Source: CAZAGA01 sp041912175 (lineage in GTDB: Bacteria > Chloroflexota > Anaerolineae > Anaerolineales > UBA4823). From it: a DNA stretch of 41,203 nucleotides. The notes below the pieces were generated by a model. It did no database searches. It saw only the letters and a program-made list of their open reading frames with translations, and was not told where the DNA came from. The stretch is from positions 1 to 41,203 of the forward strand of contig JAYRNN010000022.1 in the NCBI GenBank assembly GCA_041912175.1, in the 5' to 3' direction. The position numbers and the translations under genes are program-made. Of this stretch, positions 7,591 to 15,260 are shown piece after piece. Position 1 is the stretch's first letter; each line of letters opens with the position of its first letter.

Positions 7591-8343
7591 ATGCCTAAAG
7601 ACACCAAGGTCGCAGATATTGAAGCTGTTTTTCTGGATGTCGGCAACACACTCAGAATCGTCATTAAAGACGAAGGTTTTATGGCCAATTCAAAACGACA
7701 GATCGCCAAATTGACTGGGACGCAAATGCCGCCGGAGGAATTTTGGGATTTACTGGAAGCCAGATACCAGGCGCTGCGCAAGCGGGCCAAAGAACAGCTC
7801 ATCGAAGCTTCGGAGCGAGAAATGTGGACCCAGTGGATGCTGCCTGACTTTTCCGCGGAGAAAATCGCCCCCCTATCCGCTAAGCTGACCCGGTTGTGGC
7901 GCGACTGTGATGGCCGCCGGGCGCCGCGTCACGATGTTTGCAAGGTGATCCTGGAACTGAGTGACCGCGGCTACCTGCTCGGGATTATTGCCAATACAAT
8001 CACCGAGACCGAGATTCCCGACTGGCTGGAAGCGGACCATCTGACGGATTACTTTAAAACGGTGGTGCTCTCTTCCAAACTTGGGATTCGCAAGCCGAAC
8101 CCGGAAATATATTGGGAATCGGCGCGTAGAATTGGGGTCGATCCGGCAAAATGCGTTTACGTTGGAGATAACCTCGTTCGCGATGTCGAGGGCACCCAGG
8201 CAGCCGGCTTTGCTATGTCGATTGTTCTGTTGGAACCAGAGACGCTCAAGAAAGAACCTCCCCGCGATAATGTCCAGCCCGACAGGATTATCCAGGAATT
8301 GAGCGAGCTGCTGGATATCTTCCCGCCGCGGCTGAAATCCTGA
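7591..8343 (+). CDS. HAD-superfamily hydrolase
   Basis: HAD phosphatase-like protein of 250 aa. Motif I is FLDVGNT (nucleophile Asp16); as in the other plus-strand HAD proteins of this island, the usual second Asp of DxDxT is Gly. Motif II reads IIANT, so the usual Ser/Thr is Ala, which is odd. Motif III is the Lys in GIRKPNPEIY, and motif IV is GDNLVRDVEG. It is clearly paralogous to the HAD part of the fusion at 19394 (shared WTxWxLP, a similar cap and a terminal IFPPR). I start at the ATG at 7591, which has GGAAGGGG about 6 nt upstream, rather than 7567. First gene of unit 1; its TGA is 11 nt ahead of the permuted mutase. Role: probably dephosphorylation of a small phospho-metabolite, substrate unknown. 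Confidence 0.88.
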   Translation: MPKDTKVADIEAVFLDVGNTLRIVIKDEGFMANSKRQIAKLTGTQMPPEEFWDLLEARYQALRKRAKEQLIEASEREMWTQWMLPDFSAEKIAPLSAKLTRLWRDCDGRRAPRHDVCKVILELSDRGYLLGIIANTITETEIPDWLEADHLTDYFKTVVLSSKLGIRKPNPEIYWESARRIGVDPAKCVYVGDNLVRDVEGTQAAGFAMSIVLLEPETLKKEPPRDNVQPDRIIQELSELLDIFPPRLKS

Positions 8344-8354
8344 AAGGGCCAAGT

Positions 8355-9944
8355 ATGGTCGCGGGTCACAAGGCGCGCGGTGGCGTTGCAATCGCCGAGA
8401 TGGTCAGGACCCTGTATGCCGAAGGGCAGACGGATTATTCCCTGGAGCCCATCGTCCTGGCGACCCGGCAGGGGGAGGCCATCGGTCGGATAACGGATGG
8501 CGATGGGGTCATCTTTTGCTGCCGGCGCGGCGAGCGGGAGATACAGCTTACCGAAGCCTTTACTGCTTCCAAATTTGATCACTTTCCTCGGCCTGGCTTT
8601 CGCCAGCTCGATTTCGTCATCCTGACTCTGTATCACGAGCGGTTCAGAGATCTACCGGTCGCGTTCGCTCCCGCCAAGGTACCCTTGACCCTGGGGGAAG
8701 CCGTCAGCCGGGCCGGGCTGCGCCAGCTGCGCACCAGCGAAACCGAGAAATTCGCCCATGTCACCTTCTTCCTTAACGGCGGGAATAACCAGCCCTTCCC
8801 AGGTGAAGAGGATGTCTGCATTCCCTCTCCCACCGGCATAGCCTATGAACTGGCGCCTGAGATGAGCCTGGGCCAGGTTGCCGACCGGGTTCTCGGCGCA
8901 GTTAAACAGCAGTATGATTTAATCGTGGTCAATTTTGCCAACGGCGATGTGATCGGGCATACATCGAACCGGGAGGCCAAAATACAGTGCGCAGCGGCGG
9001 TCGATGCGCAGCTCGGAAAGGTCGTTCAGGCTGCCTCTGCCGGCGGATATGTCACCCTCATTACTGCTGACCACGGCAACCTGGAAGAAATGATCAACCC
9101 CGATGGGACACCCCACGTCGCCCATACCACCAACCGGGCGCCATTCATCTTGATCGACCCGCAAGCCCGGTCTCCGCTTAAGCTGGCGGAAGGCTGCCTG
9201 GCCGATATCGCCCCGACGGTTCTATCCATTCTACACCTCGAACAGCCGGCTGCCATGACAGGGGCGAACCTCGCCCCCGGCTGCAATTGGGAGGGCGGGC
9301 GTCGGGTGCTGCTTATCATCCTCGATGGCTGGGGGTTGGGCAGCCAGGATGACGCAAACCCGATCTTCATTGCGCCAACACCGGTGTGGGATGAGCTGCT
9401 GGCAAACGCCCCTGCGACCCAACTGAACGCAGCCGGTGAAGCGGTGGGTTTGAAACCGGGTAAAGCGGGTAATTCCGAGGCTGGGCACATGAACATCGGG
9501 GCCGGCCGCGTCGTCCTCCAGGATGATGTGCGCCTGGATCAGGCAATGCACGACGGTTCGTTTAATACCAATGAGAGCCTGCAGCGGGTGATCGCAGATG
9601 TGAAACGGCGGAACGCGAACCTTCACCTGATCGGGCTGCTCTCAGAAAAAAGCTCTCACGGCTCGATCGAGTATCCCTTAGCGATTGCGCGCATGGCCAG
9701 CGACTATGGCCTGAGCGATGTGTATCTGCATATGATCTTTGATGGGCGGAGCACTGAGCCAGGCAGCGCGCCGATGCTGCTGGAGACTTTGGAAGAACAG
9801 ATCGATACGATAGGGGTTGGTCAGATCGTCTCGGGGGTTGGCCGGGCGTTTGCGCTCGATCGGACCGGCAGCTATTCCAAGACTCGCCGGGCATACGACG
9901 CGCTGGTTTTTGGTTTGGGCAGGAAATGTAACACATTTGAGTGA
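8355..9944 (+). CDS. Circularly permuted 2,3-bisphosphoglycerate-independent phosphoglycerate mutase-like enzyme
   Basis: A 529-aa iPGM in permuted order. Residues 1-~110 match the second half of the phosphotransferase domain, and ~110-306 the C-terminal part of the alkaline-phosphatase-like domain (GLRQLRTSETEKFAHVTFF, NFANGDVIGH, TADHGN, AHTTN). A ~12-residue linker (307-318) leads to the normal N-terminus (VLLIILDGWG, AGNSEAGHMNIGAGR) and the first half of the transferase domain, ending at TRRAYDALVFG. Against Geobacillus iPGM numbering recalled from memory, Mn ligands and nucleophile are kept: Asp324 (12), Ser374 (62), Asp198 (403), His202 (407), Asp239-His240 (444-445), His257 (462). Substrate residues kept are His435 (123), Arg465 (153), Arg497 (185), Arg503 (191), Arg58/Arg61 (261/264) and Lys132 (336). 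Asp154 is replaced by Ser466. AAAGGG lies 6 nt before the ATG. It may act on glycerate phosphates or a related compound. Confidence 0.9.
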   Translation: MVAGHKARGGVAIAEMVRTLYAEGQTDYSLEPIVLATRQGEAIGRITDGDGVIFCCRRGEREIQLTEAFTASKFDHFPRPGFRQLDFVILTLYHERFRDLPVAFAPAKVPLTLGEAVSRAGLRQLRTSETEKFAHVTFFLNGGNNQPFPGEEDVCIPSPTGIAYELAPEMSLGQVADRVLGAVKQQYDLIVVNFANGDVIGHTSNREAKIQCAAAVDAQLGKVVQAASAGGYVTLITADHGNLEEMINPDGTPHVAHTTNRAPFILIDPQARSPLKLAEGCLADIAPTVLSILHLEQPAAMTGANLAPGCNWEGGRRVLLIILDGWGLGSQDDANPIFIAPTPVWDELLANAPATQLNAAGEAVGLKPGKAGNSEAGHMNIGAGRVVLQDDVRLDQAMHDGSFNTNESLQRVIADVKRRNANLHLIGLLSEKSSHGSIEYPLAIARMASDYGLSDVYLHMIFDGRSTEPGSAPMLLETLEEQIDTIGVGQIVSGVGRAFALDRTGSYSKTRRAYDALVFGLGRKCNTFE

Positions 9945-9981
9945 CATCAGGAGCTCTATCTCAGTGAGGAATCCCTAAACC

Positions 9982-11172
9982 ATGGCAAGCACAAACATGC
10001 AGCAAGATCCGGATGCATTTTCGTTGTCTCTATATGAAAAGATGATAGCGATTAATGGTGGGATCGCCGAGCTCGAGCTGTATGAATTCCGCTATGGGTT
10101 GAATGAGCTGGTTCCCCCGAATGGCTGGGATTCGGTTGCCATGGACAGTCAGGAAGAAATCGTAGCGCGAGTCAATCAGCGTGAATTCTATGCTGGTATC
10201 CAGATCAAGCCGATGGTGGGTGGGCGGATCGTTCTGGATCCGGCCTGCGTGCGCCTTTCACAGATGCTCCTTGTCGGCCTGGTAACGGGGGCGTATCCGC
10301 CGGAATGGATCAAAGCACATTTTTATTTTGATATTCGCGGTTTTTACTTCTTACACCGGACGACTTATTTCACGGCGCGAGTGCTGGCGCATTTTGGTGG
10401 TGAGCCATTCATGCGCTTCGAGCAAAAGCAAACGCAGTTTGAGCGGCTGCAGGATCTCGGCTACCAGGCATTCCGATTAGCCAATGCTGAGTTGGACGAA
10501 TGTTTCATCGGTAGTGTGCTGAAGCTCATTGCAGCTCGAGGGGTCCCGATCCTGATCGCCATCGCCGGACCGACCGCGGCGGGGAAGACTGAAATTGTCG
10601 AGCGTTTGCGCGTTAGCGTCGAGCAAATTGGTAGGACAGTCACTTCGATTGAGCTGGATAATTTTCTGACCGACCGGGATTACCGGGAGGCCAAGGGCAT
10701 CCATTCGGAGGGTAAAGAAGCCTTGCACTTTGCGCGTCTCCAACAGGCGCTGGAAGATATCACGGCGGGAAAACGGATCAGCATTCCGCGTTATGATTTT
10801 GTTTACGCTACCTCCAGCCATGACCTGAACGGTCGCTTGAAGACCGGCGGCATGCCGATTGAGATCGAGCCAGCCGACATTATTTTTATCGAAGGAAATT
10901 TCCCATTCCTGCTCGAAGAAATTGCTCCGCTCATTGGCATTAAAATTGTGTATCTTACCGATGACCCCATCCGGTTAAAACGGAAATGGAAACGGGATAT
11001 CGACTACCGCAAGAAGTATGATCCGACCTATCTACGCAACCGTTATTTCAAAGACCAGTTTATTATGGCACAAATTGCCTATCTGCCCCAGATGGAAGTC
11101 TGCGATCTGCTCGTCGATACCACTGGTGCGGCGCTCTGGGCCGCCCCGGAAATCAGGGGGCTATTGAGGTGA
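9982..11172 (+). CDS. Uridine kinase/PRK-like P-loop kinase with unknown N-terminal domain (paralog 1)
   Basis: Protein of 396 aa. Residues ~1-185 form a domain I do not recognise (EFRYGLNELVPPNGWDSVAMD, HFYFDIRGFYF). Residues ~186-396 are a P-loop kinase domain: Walker A GPTAAGKT at 196-203, the substrate-region acidic motif LDNFLTDRDYRE, PRYDF, a Walker B-like ADIIFIEGNFPF, and a basic lid DPIRLKRKWKRDIDYRKKYD. This order is that of uridine kinase and phosphoribulokinase. The next gene is a paralog over its whole length, with the N-terminal domain included. The acceptor is unknown; given the mutase and HAD neighbours, a sugar or sugar acid is more plausible than a nucleoside, but that is inference. 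A GAGGA lies 11 nt before the ATG. Confidence 0.82.
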   Translation: MASTNMQQDPDAFSLSLYEKMIAINGGIAELELYEFRYGLNELVPPNGWDSVAMDSQEEIVARVNQREFYAGIQIKPMVGGRIVLDPACVRLSQMLLVGLVTGAYPPEWIKAHFYFDIRGFYFLHRTTYFTARVLAHFGGEPFMRFEQKQTQFERLQDLGYQAFRLANAELDECFIGSVLKLIAARGVPILIAIAGPTAAGKTEIVERLRVSVEQIGRTVTSIELDNFLTDRDYREAKGIHSEGKEALHFARLQQALEDITAGKRISIPRYDFVYATSSHDLNGRLKTGGMPIEIEPADIIFIEGNFPFLLEEIAPLIGIKIVYLTDDPIRLKRKWKRDIDYRKKYDPTYLRNRYFKDQFIMAQIAYLPQMEVCDLLVDTTGAALWAAPEIRGLLR

Positions 11173-11188
11173 GAAGGAAGGGAAGACG

Positions 11189-12376
11189 ATGGCAGGGACA
11201 AGCCGGTTGAACAGTCCGCAGGTGTTTTCTGACGCACTTTTTGAGTTGATGGAACGGCTTAATCCCGGGGTCGCAGATCTGCACCGGATGGAGTTCCGTT
11301 ATGCTCTCGAAAATCTGCTGCCGGAAGAAGGGTGGGACTCGGTGGTAATGGATGAAGAAGGCGGCATTGAGGGACAGATTGGAAACAGGGACTTCTACGA
11401 GAGTATACAGCTCAAGCCTCGCCAGAAGGACCGGATCGTCCTCGATCCAAAAATTGCCAACCTGACCCGCATGCTGTTTGTCGGCCTGGTGCAGGGGAAG
11501 TATGCCGGAGAATGGGTCGCCGCGCATTTCTATTTTGATCTCCGCAGTTTTATTTTTTATCCCCGGACGTTTTATTTCACTGCCGAAGTGTTAGAGCATT
11601 TTGGCAGTAAACCCTGGATCCGTTTTGAGAAACGGCAGGTGGGTTTAGAGCGCTTTCAAGCCATCGGCTATAACGATTTCATGGCGGCCAACACCGAAAT
11701 CGACCGGGCGTTTATCGAGACGATTAAGCAGATCATCACCATTCGCGGGATGCCGGTGGTGATCACCCTGGCTGGGCCGACCGCAGCGGGGAAAACCGAG
11801 ATCACTGAGCGCTTATTATTCGAATTTGAAGAGATGGACAAGCGGGTAACGACAATCGAGGTGGATAATTTCCTGCTCGACCGGGATTACCGGGAAAACA
11901 AGGCAATCGGAAAGGAATCCAGCCATTTTGAATTGTTAGTTCGCTGCATCGATCAACTTCTACGGGGAAGGAAAGTCGTCATTCCAAGGTATGATTTCAT
12001 CAATGCCACCTCCAGTCACGATCCGCAGGGCAATTTACGACCGGGGTGCGTCCCCCTGGAGATCGAGCCGGCTGACATTATTTTCATGGAAGGCAATTTC
12101 CCTTTCCACATTGAAGAGATTGCCGGGCTGGTCGGAATCAAAATTGTTTATCTAACCGATGATCCGATCCGGCTCAAACGGAAATGGAAACGGGATATTG
12201 ATTACCGCAAGAAATATGATCCGGCTTATTTTCGTAACAGGTTTTTCCAAACCCAGTTTTTGCGAGCTGAAGATATCTATCGGCCGTTGATGCAGGTCTG
12301 TGAGATGGTCGTAGACACGACGGATGCTTCGCTCTGGCTGGCGCCAGGGACAGCCGATAGCATAGGCAAACGATAA
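11189..12376 (+). CDS. Uridine kinase/PRK-like P-loop kinase with unknown N-terminal domain (paralog 2)
   Basis: Protein of 395 aa, collinear with the preceding kinase. The same unknown N-terminal domain (MEFRYALENLLPEEGWDSVVMD, HFYFDLRSFIFYPRTFYF) is followed by Walker A GPTAAGKTE, VDNFLLDRDYRE, PRYDF, ADIIFMEGNFPF and the lid DPIRLKRKWKRDIDYRKKYD. The motif residues are intact in both copies, so neither looks like a dead paralog; they could be two enzymes of different specificity or a heteromer. The start is supported by GGAAGGGAAG just upstream. It is 16 nt after the first kinase and is the last gene before the second promoter. Confidence 0.82.
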   Translation: MAGTSRLNSPQVFSDALFELMERLNPGVADLHRMEFRYALENLLPEEGWDSVVMDEEGGIEGQIGNRDFYESIQLKPRQKDRIVLDPKIANLTRMLFVGLVQGKYAGEWVAAHFYFDLRSFIFYPRTFYFTAEVLEHFGSKPWIRFEKRQVGLERFQAIGYNDFMAANTEIDRAFIETIKQIITIRGMPVVITLAGPTAAGKTEITERLLFEFEEMDKRVTTIEVDNFLLDRDYRENKAIGKESSHFELLVRCIDQLLRGRKVVIPRYDFINATSSHDPQGNLRPGCVPLEIEPADIIFMEGNFPFHIEEIAGLVGIKIVYLTDDPIRLKRKWKRDIDYRKKYDPAYFRNRFFQTQFLRAEDIYRPLMQVCEMVVDTTDASLWLAPGTADSIGKR

Positions 12377-12403
12377 TGATGCGAAATCGAAACGAAAGAA
12401 TGC

Positions 12404-12432
12404 TTGCATTTTCGCTGAAATTGTTGTATCAT
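12404..12432 (+). promoter_or_regulatory. Promoter of transcription unit 2 (rpiR operon)
   Basis: TTGCAT (12404-12409), a 17-bp spacer and TATCAT (12427-12432). Every element is exactly 4901 bp from its counterpart before the HAD gene at 7591, including the GAAAGAAT ahead of the -35 box. It starts 28 bp after the stop of the second kinase gene. Confidence 0.78.
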
Positions 12433-12438
12433 ACGAAA

Positions 12439-12456
12439 ATGAAAGATAACTTTCAT
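12439..12456. promoter_or_regulatory. Putative RpiR operator, copy 2
   Basis: Inverted repeat ATGAAAG-ATAA-CTTTCAT (7-4-7, perfect) starting 6 bp after the -10 box, at the same position relative to the promoter as copy 1. Because it precedes rpiR itself, the simplest reading is autoregulation plus control of unit 1. Confidence 0.78.
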
Positions 12457-12521
12457 AATTGTTGGTTTTGAAACGAGTTCCTGTTCGCGAGCCATTCGTT
12501 CTATTTTATGAAGGTAGCGCC

Positions 12522-13391
12522 ATGAGCACACAGGATTTCAATCAGTTGATCAGTGATAAATACAGCCAGCTCACCAAAGGTGAAAAGCAAATCGCCAATT
12601 ATTTGCGCAAACGGCAGGATGAGTCTGCATTTCTTTCCATCGGTGAGCTGGCGGAACGGCTGGGGTTAAGCGAAGCAACCTTGGTTCGCTTTGCCTACAA
12701 ACTGGGTTTCGATAGCTATCCGGCGATGCGCGAAGCCATGCAAGAAAACTTCCGCCGGCGGGTCAGCCATTCAGCCAGGCTGCGCAATCGCTTGGATGAT
12801 TTGCGTGAAGGGGGGGACATTTTCGAGAAAGTGACTGTGACAGAAATTGATTATCTCACCGAGGCGCTCCAAACCGTCGATCGGACTGCACTAAAAGAAG
12901 CGGCAACCCGGATGGTCGCTTGCGAGCACATCTATGTCTTCGGCACCGGTCCCTCAATTTCATTGGTCCATCTGCTTAATCTCCGCCTGACCCGCTTTGG
13001 CAAACAGGTGATCCCGCTGACGATAGCGGGACGCGAAACCCTGGAGCCGCTTCTGCTGATGACCGAGCGAGACTTGCTGTTCGCCATCGGTTTTTTTGAT
13101 GTGAACCCAACTTTACAAACAGTTCTGGATTATGCCAATGAGGTAAACTGCCCCGCGATCCTACTCACCGACACCCTGGGTTCCATCGTTGGTGAAAAGG
13201 TGGATATCGTTCTGGCTGCCAAGCGGGGACCCGTTTCGGCATTCCACTCACTTGTCGTTCCGATGACCATTATCAACACCCTGCTGCTAGAGGTTGCAAA
13301 TCGCAACCAGGAGGTGGTGACTGCCAACCTGGATAAGCTGGATCAACTGCGCGAGCGTCATAAGAAAACCGATGGTATAAGTAAAACCTAA
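12522..13391 (+). CDS. RpiR-family transcriptional regulator (HTH + SIS domain)
   Basis: Regulator of 289 aa. The N-terminal RpiR-type helix-turn-helix reads SIGELAERLGLSEATLVRFAYKLGFDSYPAMR. The C-terminal SIS sugar-isomerase domain begins around TRMVACEHIYVFGTGPS and includes DLLFAIGFFDVNP. SIS domains in this family bind phosphosugars, which fits the organophosphate theme of the island. The ATG at 12522 has AAGGT about 7 nt upstream and begins right before the conserved N-terminal helix; the longer frame from 12459 starts at a TTG without support. Its 5' leader carries the inverted repeat it probably binds. Next gene after 25 nt: the ABC permease. Confidence 0.92.
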   Translation: MSTQDFNQLISDKYSQLTKGEKQIANYLRKRQDESAFLSIGELAERLGLSEATLVRFAYKLGFDSYPAMREAMQENFRRRVSHSARLRNRLDDLREGGDIFEKVTVTEIDYLTEALQTVDRTALKEAATRMVACEHIYVFGTGPSISLVHLLNLRLTRFGKQVIPLTIAGRETLEPLLLMTERDLLFAIGFFDVNPTLQTVLDYANEVNCPAILLTDTLGSIVGEKVDIVLAAKRGPVSAFHSLVVPMTIINTLLLEVANRNQEVVTANLDKLDQLRERHKKTDGISKT

Positions 13392-13416
13392 AAAAAGCCG
13401 CAATCAGGAAAAGCAC

Positions 13417-15252
13417 ATGAGTGATATCGCCCTTGCTCCCCAACCTTTTTCTCAGCGAATGTTAGCCAGCAGCCGGCGGTTTCTGCGCTGGCTGAGCAGC
13501 CCACAGGTATATATCGCCTTAATCATGCTGGTGCTGCTGGTCTACATGGTCATCGTCCCACTGTACCGGATGCTGATGACCACCATCACCTACTCTGAAA
13601 ACGACCTGCGCTACGCCAAGGATGCAGTCGTCGGCAACTTTACCGCTTTTCACTGGTTGAGAATGCTGACGACGAAAATCGGGATGATGATGACCTTCCA
13701 GCCGCTGTTGCACTCATTGACCGTCTCACTGGGCGCTACGCTGATGGCTTTCATGATTGGCGGTTCGTTAGCCTGGTTGGTGGTTCGAACAGACTTACCA
13801 GGGCGCAATATCATTAATTTCCTGGCTGTGATTCCTTATATCATGCCGTCCTGGACGATCGCGATGGCCTGGAAGGTAATGTTTAATAACGGTACAACAG
13901 GCGGCATCCCTGGAATGCTGATGTACTGGACGGGTACACCGCCGCCTGATTGGCTGGCCTATGGTCCAATTCCGATTATCATCAGCAGCGGGCTTCATTA
14001 TTACACTTTCTTCTATTTGTTTGTTTCGGCGGCGTTAATCTCGATCGACTCCAGCCTGGAAGAGGCCGGTGAGCTGGCTGGAGCCAGCCGGGCACGCATC
14101 CTGGGTAAGATCACCTTTCCGCTGGTAGTGCCCGCCCTGCTTTCCGGTTTTATTATGACTTTTTCGAAGGTCATGGGAACATACGGTGGGCCGAATGTGC
14201 TGGGTGTGCCTGTGCGTTACTATACCGTCTCCACCATGATCCGTTCCAATATTGCCGTTGGCGCATTTGGGGATGCCTTTGTATTGGCGATTACCCTGAT
14301 CCTCTTTTCCATGACGACCATATCGATCAATCAACGAATCGTGGGAACCCGGAAAAGCTATGAGACAATCGGCGGGCGCGGTTTTATGGCCCAGAAAACC
14401 AAGCTGCGCAATTTGAAATATTATATTGCCGCTTTGGTTATTGCGTTTCAGGTGCTGGTCGCCACCGGACCGCTGATCCTGCTGGGTTGGAGCACGCTGA
14501 TGCTCAAATCTGGAGATTACAGCCTGAGCAACTTAAGCCTGGTGCATTGGATCGGAAAGAGCGATGTCCGCATCAACAGCGGTGAGCCGGGTATACTGCG
14601 CAACCCGGCAATTTACAAAGCGGCCTGGAACTCAATTAAGCTGTCTGTCCTGACGGCATTTTTTACAGCCGTGCTGGGGATTCTGCTTGGCTACTCGATT
14701 GTTAAAGGGCGCGGCACCCGCCTGGCTAAAATCACTGAACAACTGGCCTTTATTCCTTACGTCATCCCGGGGATTGCTTTCGGTGCAGTCTATATCACCA
14801 TGTTTTCCCGGCCGGTAGGACCAATCCCACCGCTGTATGGCACCTTTGCCCTGCTGGTTGTCGTTTCTGTCGCCAAGCATATTCCCTATTCTTCCCGCAG
14901 CGGTGTCTCGGCCATGCTCCAGGTCGGGCGAGAGCTGGAGGAGGCTGCAGCAGTGGCAGGGGCCGGTAACTGGAGGCGCTTCAGACAGATTATCTTGCCA
15001 CTCACCAGCGCCGGTTTCGCCTCTGGGTTCATGCTCACGTTTATCACGACCATGCGGGAACTTTCGCTAATCATTTTACTGGTTACCCCGGCTACTGCGG
15101 TTCTCTCCAGTTTAACCATGCGCTACAGCGAAAATGGGAATGAACAGCAAGCCAACGCAGTGATTATCCTCCTGATTGTTCTCGTTCTGATCGGGCAGGT
15201 CATCATCAGCCGCTTTGGCGGAGGCAGTCTGAAAAAAGGTCTTGGAGGCTAG
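13417..15252 (+). CDS. ABC transporter fused permease (Fbp/Afu/AEP type, two BPD_transp_1 domains)
   Basis: Inner-membrane permease of 611 aa with two consecutive six-helix permease halves. Both contain an EAA loop: EEAGELAGASRARILGKITFPL in the first half and EEAAAVAGAGNWRRFRQIILPL in the second. Such double permeases are typical of the FbpB/AfuB/PhnU branch, whose members import ferric iron, 2-aminoethylphosphonate or hexose phosphates. The membrane segments are very hydrophobic (for example VYIALIMLVLLVYMVIVPLY near residue 30). Its neighbours are the matching ATPase (8 nt downstream) and lipoprotein. RpiR control and surrounding phosphatases favour a phosphorylated sugar-like ligand over iron. 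Confidence 0.9.
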   Translation: MSDIALAPQPFSQRMLASSRRFLRWLSSPQVYIALIMLVLLVYMVIVPLYRMLMTTITYSENDLRYAKDAVVGNFTAFHWLRMLTTKIGMMMTFQPLLHSLTVSLGATLMAFMIGGSLAWLVVRTDLPGRNIINFLAVIPYIMPSWTIAMAWKVMFNNGTTGGIPGMLMYWTGTPPPDWLAYGPIPIIISSGLHYYTFFYLFVSAALISIDSSLEEAGELAGASRARILGKITFPLVVPALLSGFIMTFSKVMGTYGGPNVLGVPVRYYTVSTMIRSNIAVGAFGDAFVLAITLILFSMTTISINQRIVGTRKSYETIGGRGFMAQKTKLRNLKYYIAALVIAFQVLVATGPLILLGWSTLMLKSGDYSLSNLSLVHWIGKSDVRINSGEPGILRNPAIYKAAWNSIKLSVLTAFFTAVLGILLGYSIVKGRGTRLAKITEQLAFIPYVIPGIAFGAVYITMFSRPVGPIPPLYGTFALLVVVSVAKHIPYSSRSGVSAMLQVGRELEEAAAVAGAGNWRRFRQIILPLTSAGFASGFMLTFITTMRELSLIILLVTPATAVLSSLTMRYSENGNEQQANAVIILLIVLVLIGQVIISRFGGGSLKKGLGG

Positions 15253-15260
15253 AGGAAATT

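Noticed and set aside
7473..7802. Minus-strand open frame covering the promoter and start of the first HAD gene.
   Set aside because: It is antisense to a well-supported gene, its sequence has no motif, and it overlaps the promoter-operator module.
8355..9944. Possibility that the mutase gene is two separate genes or a tandem duplication fragment.
   Set aside because: One uninterrupted frame, each catalytic motif occurs only once, and the total length fits one complete enzyme plus a short linker.
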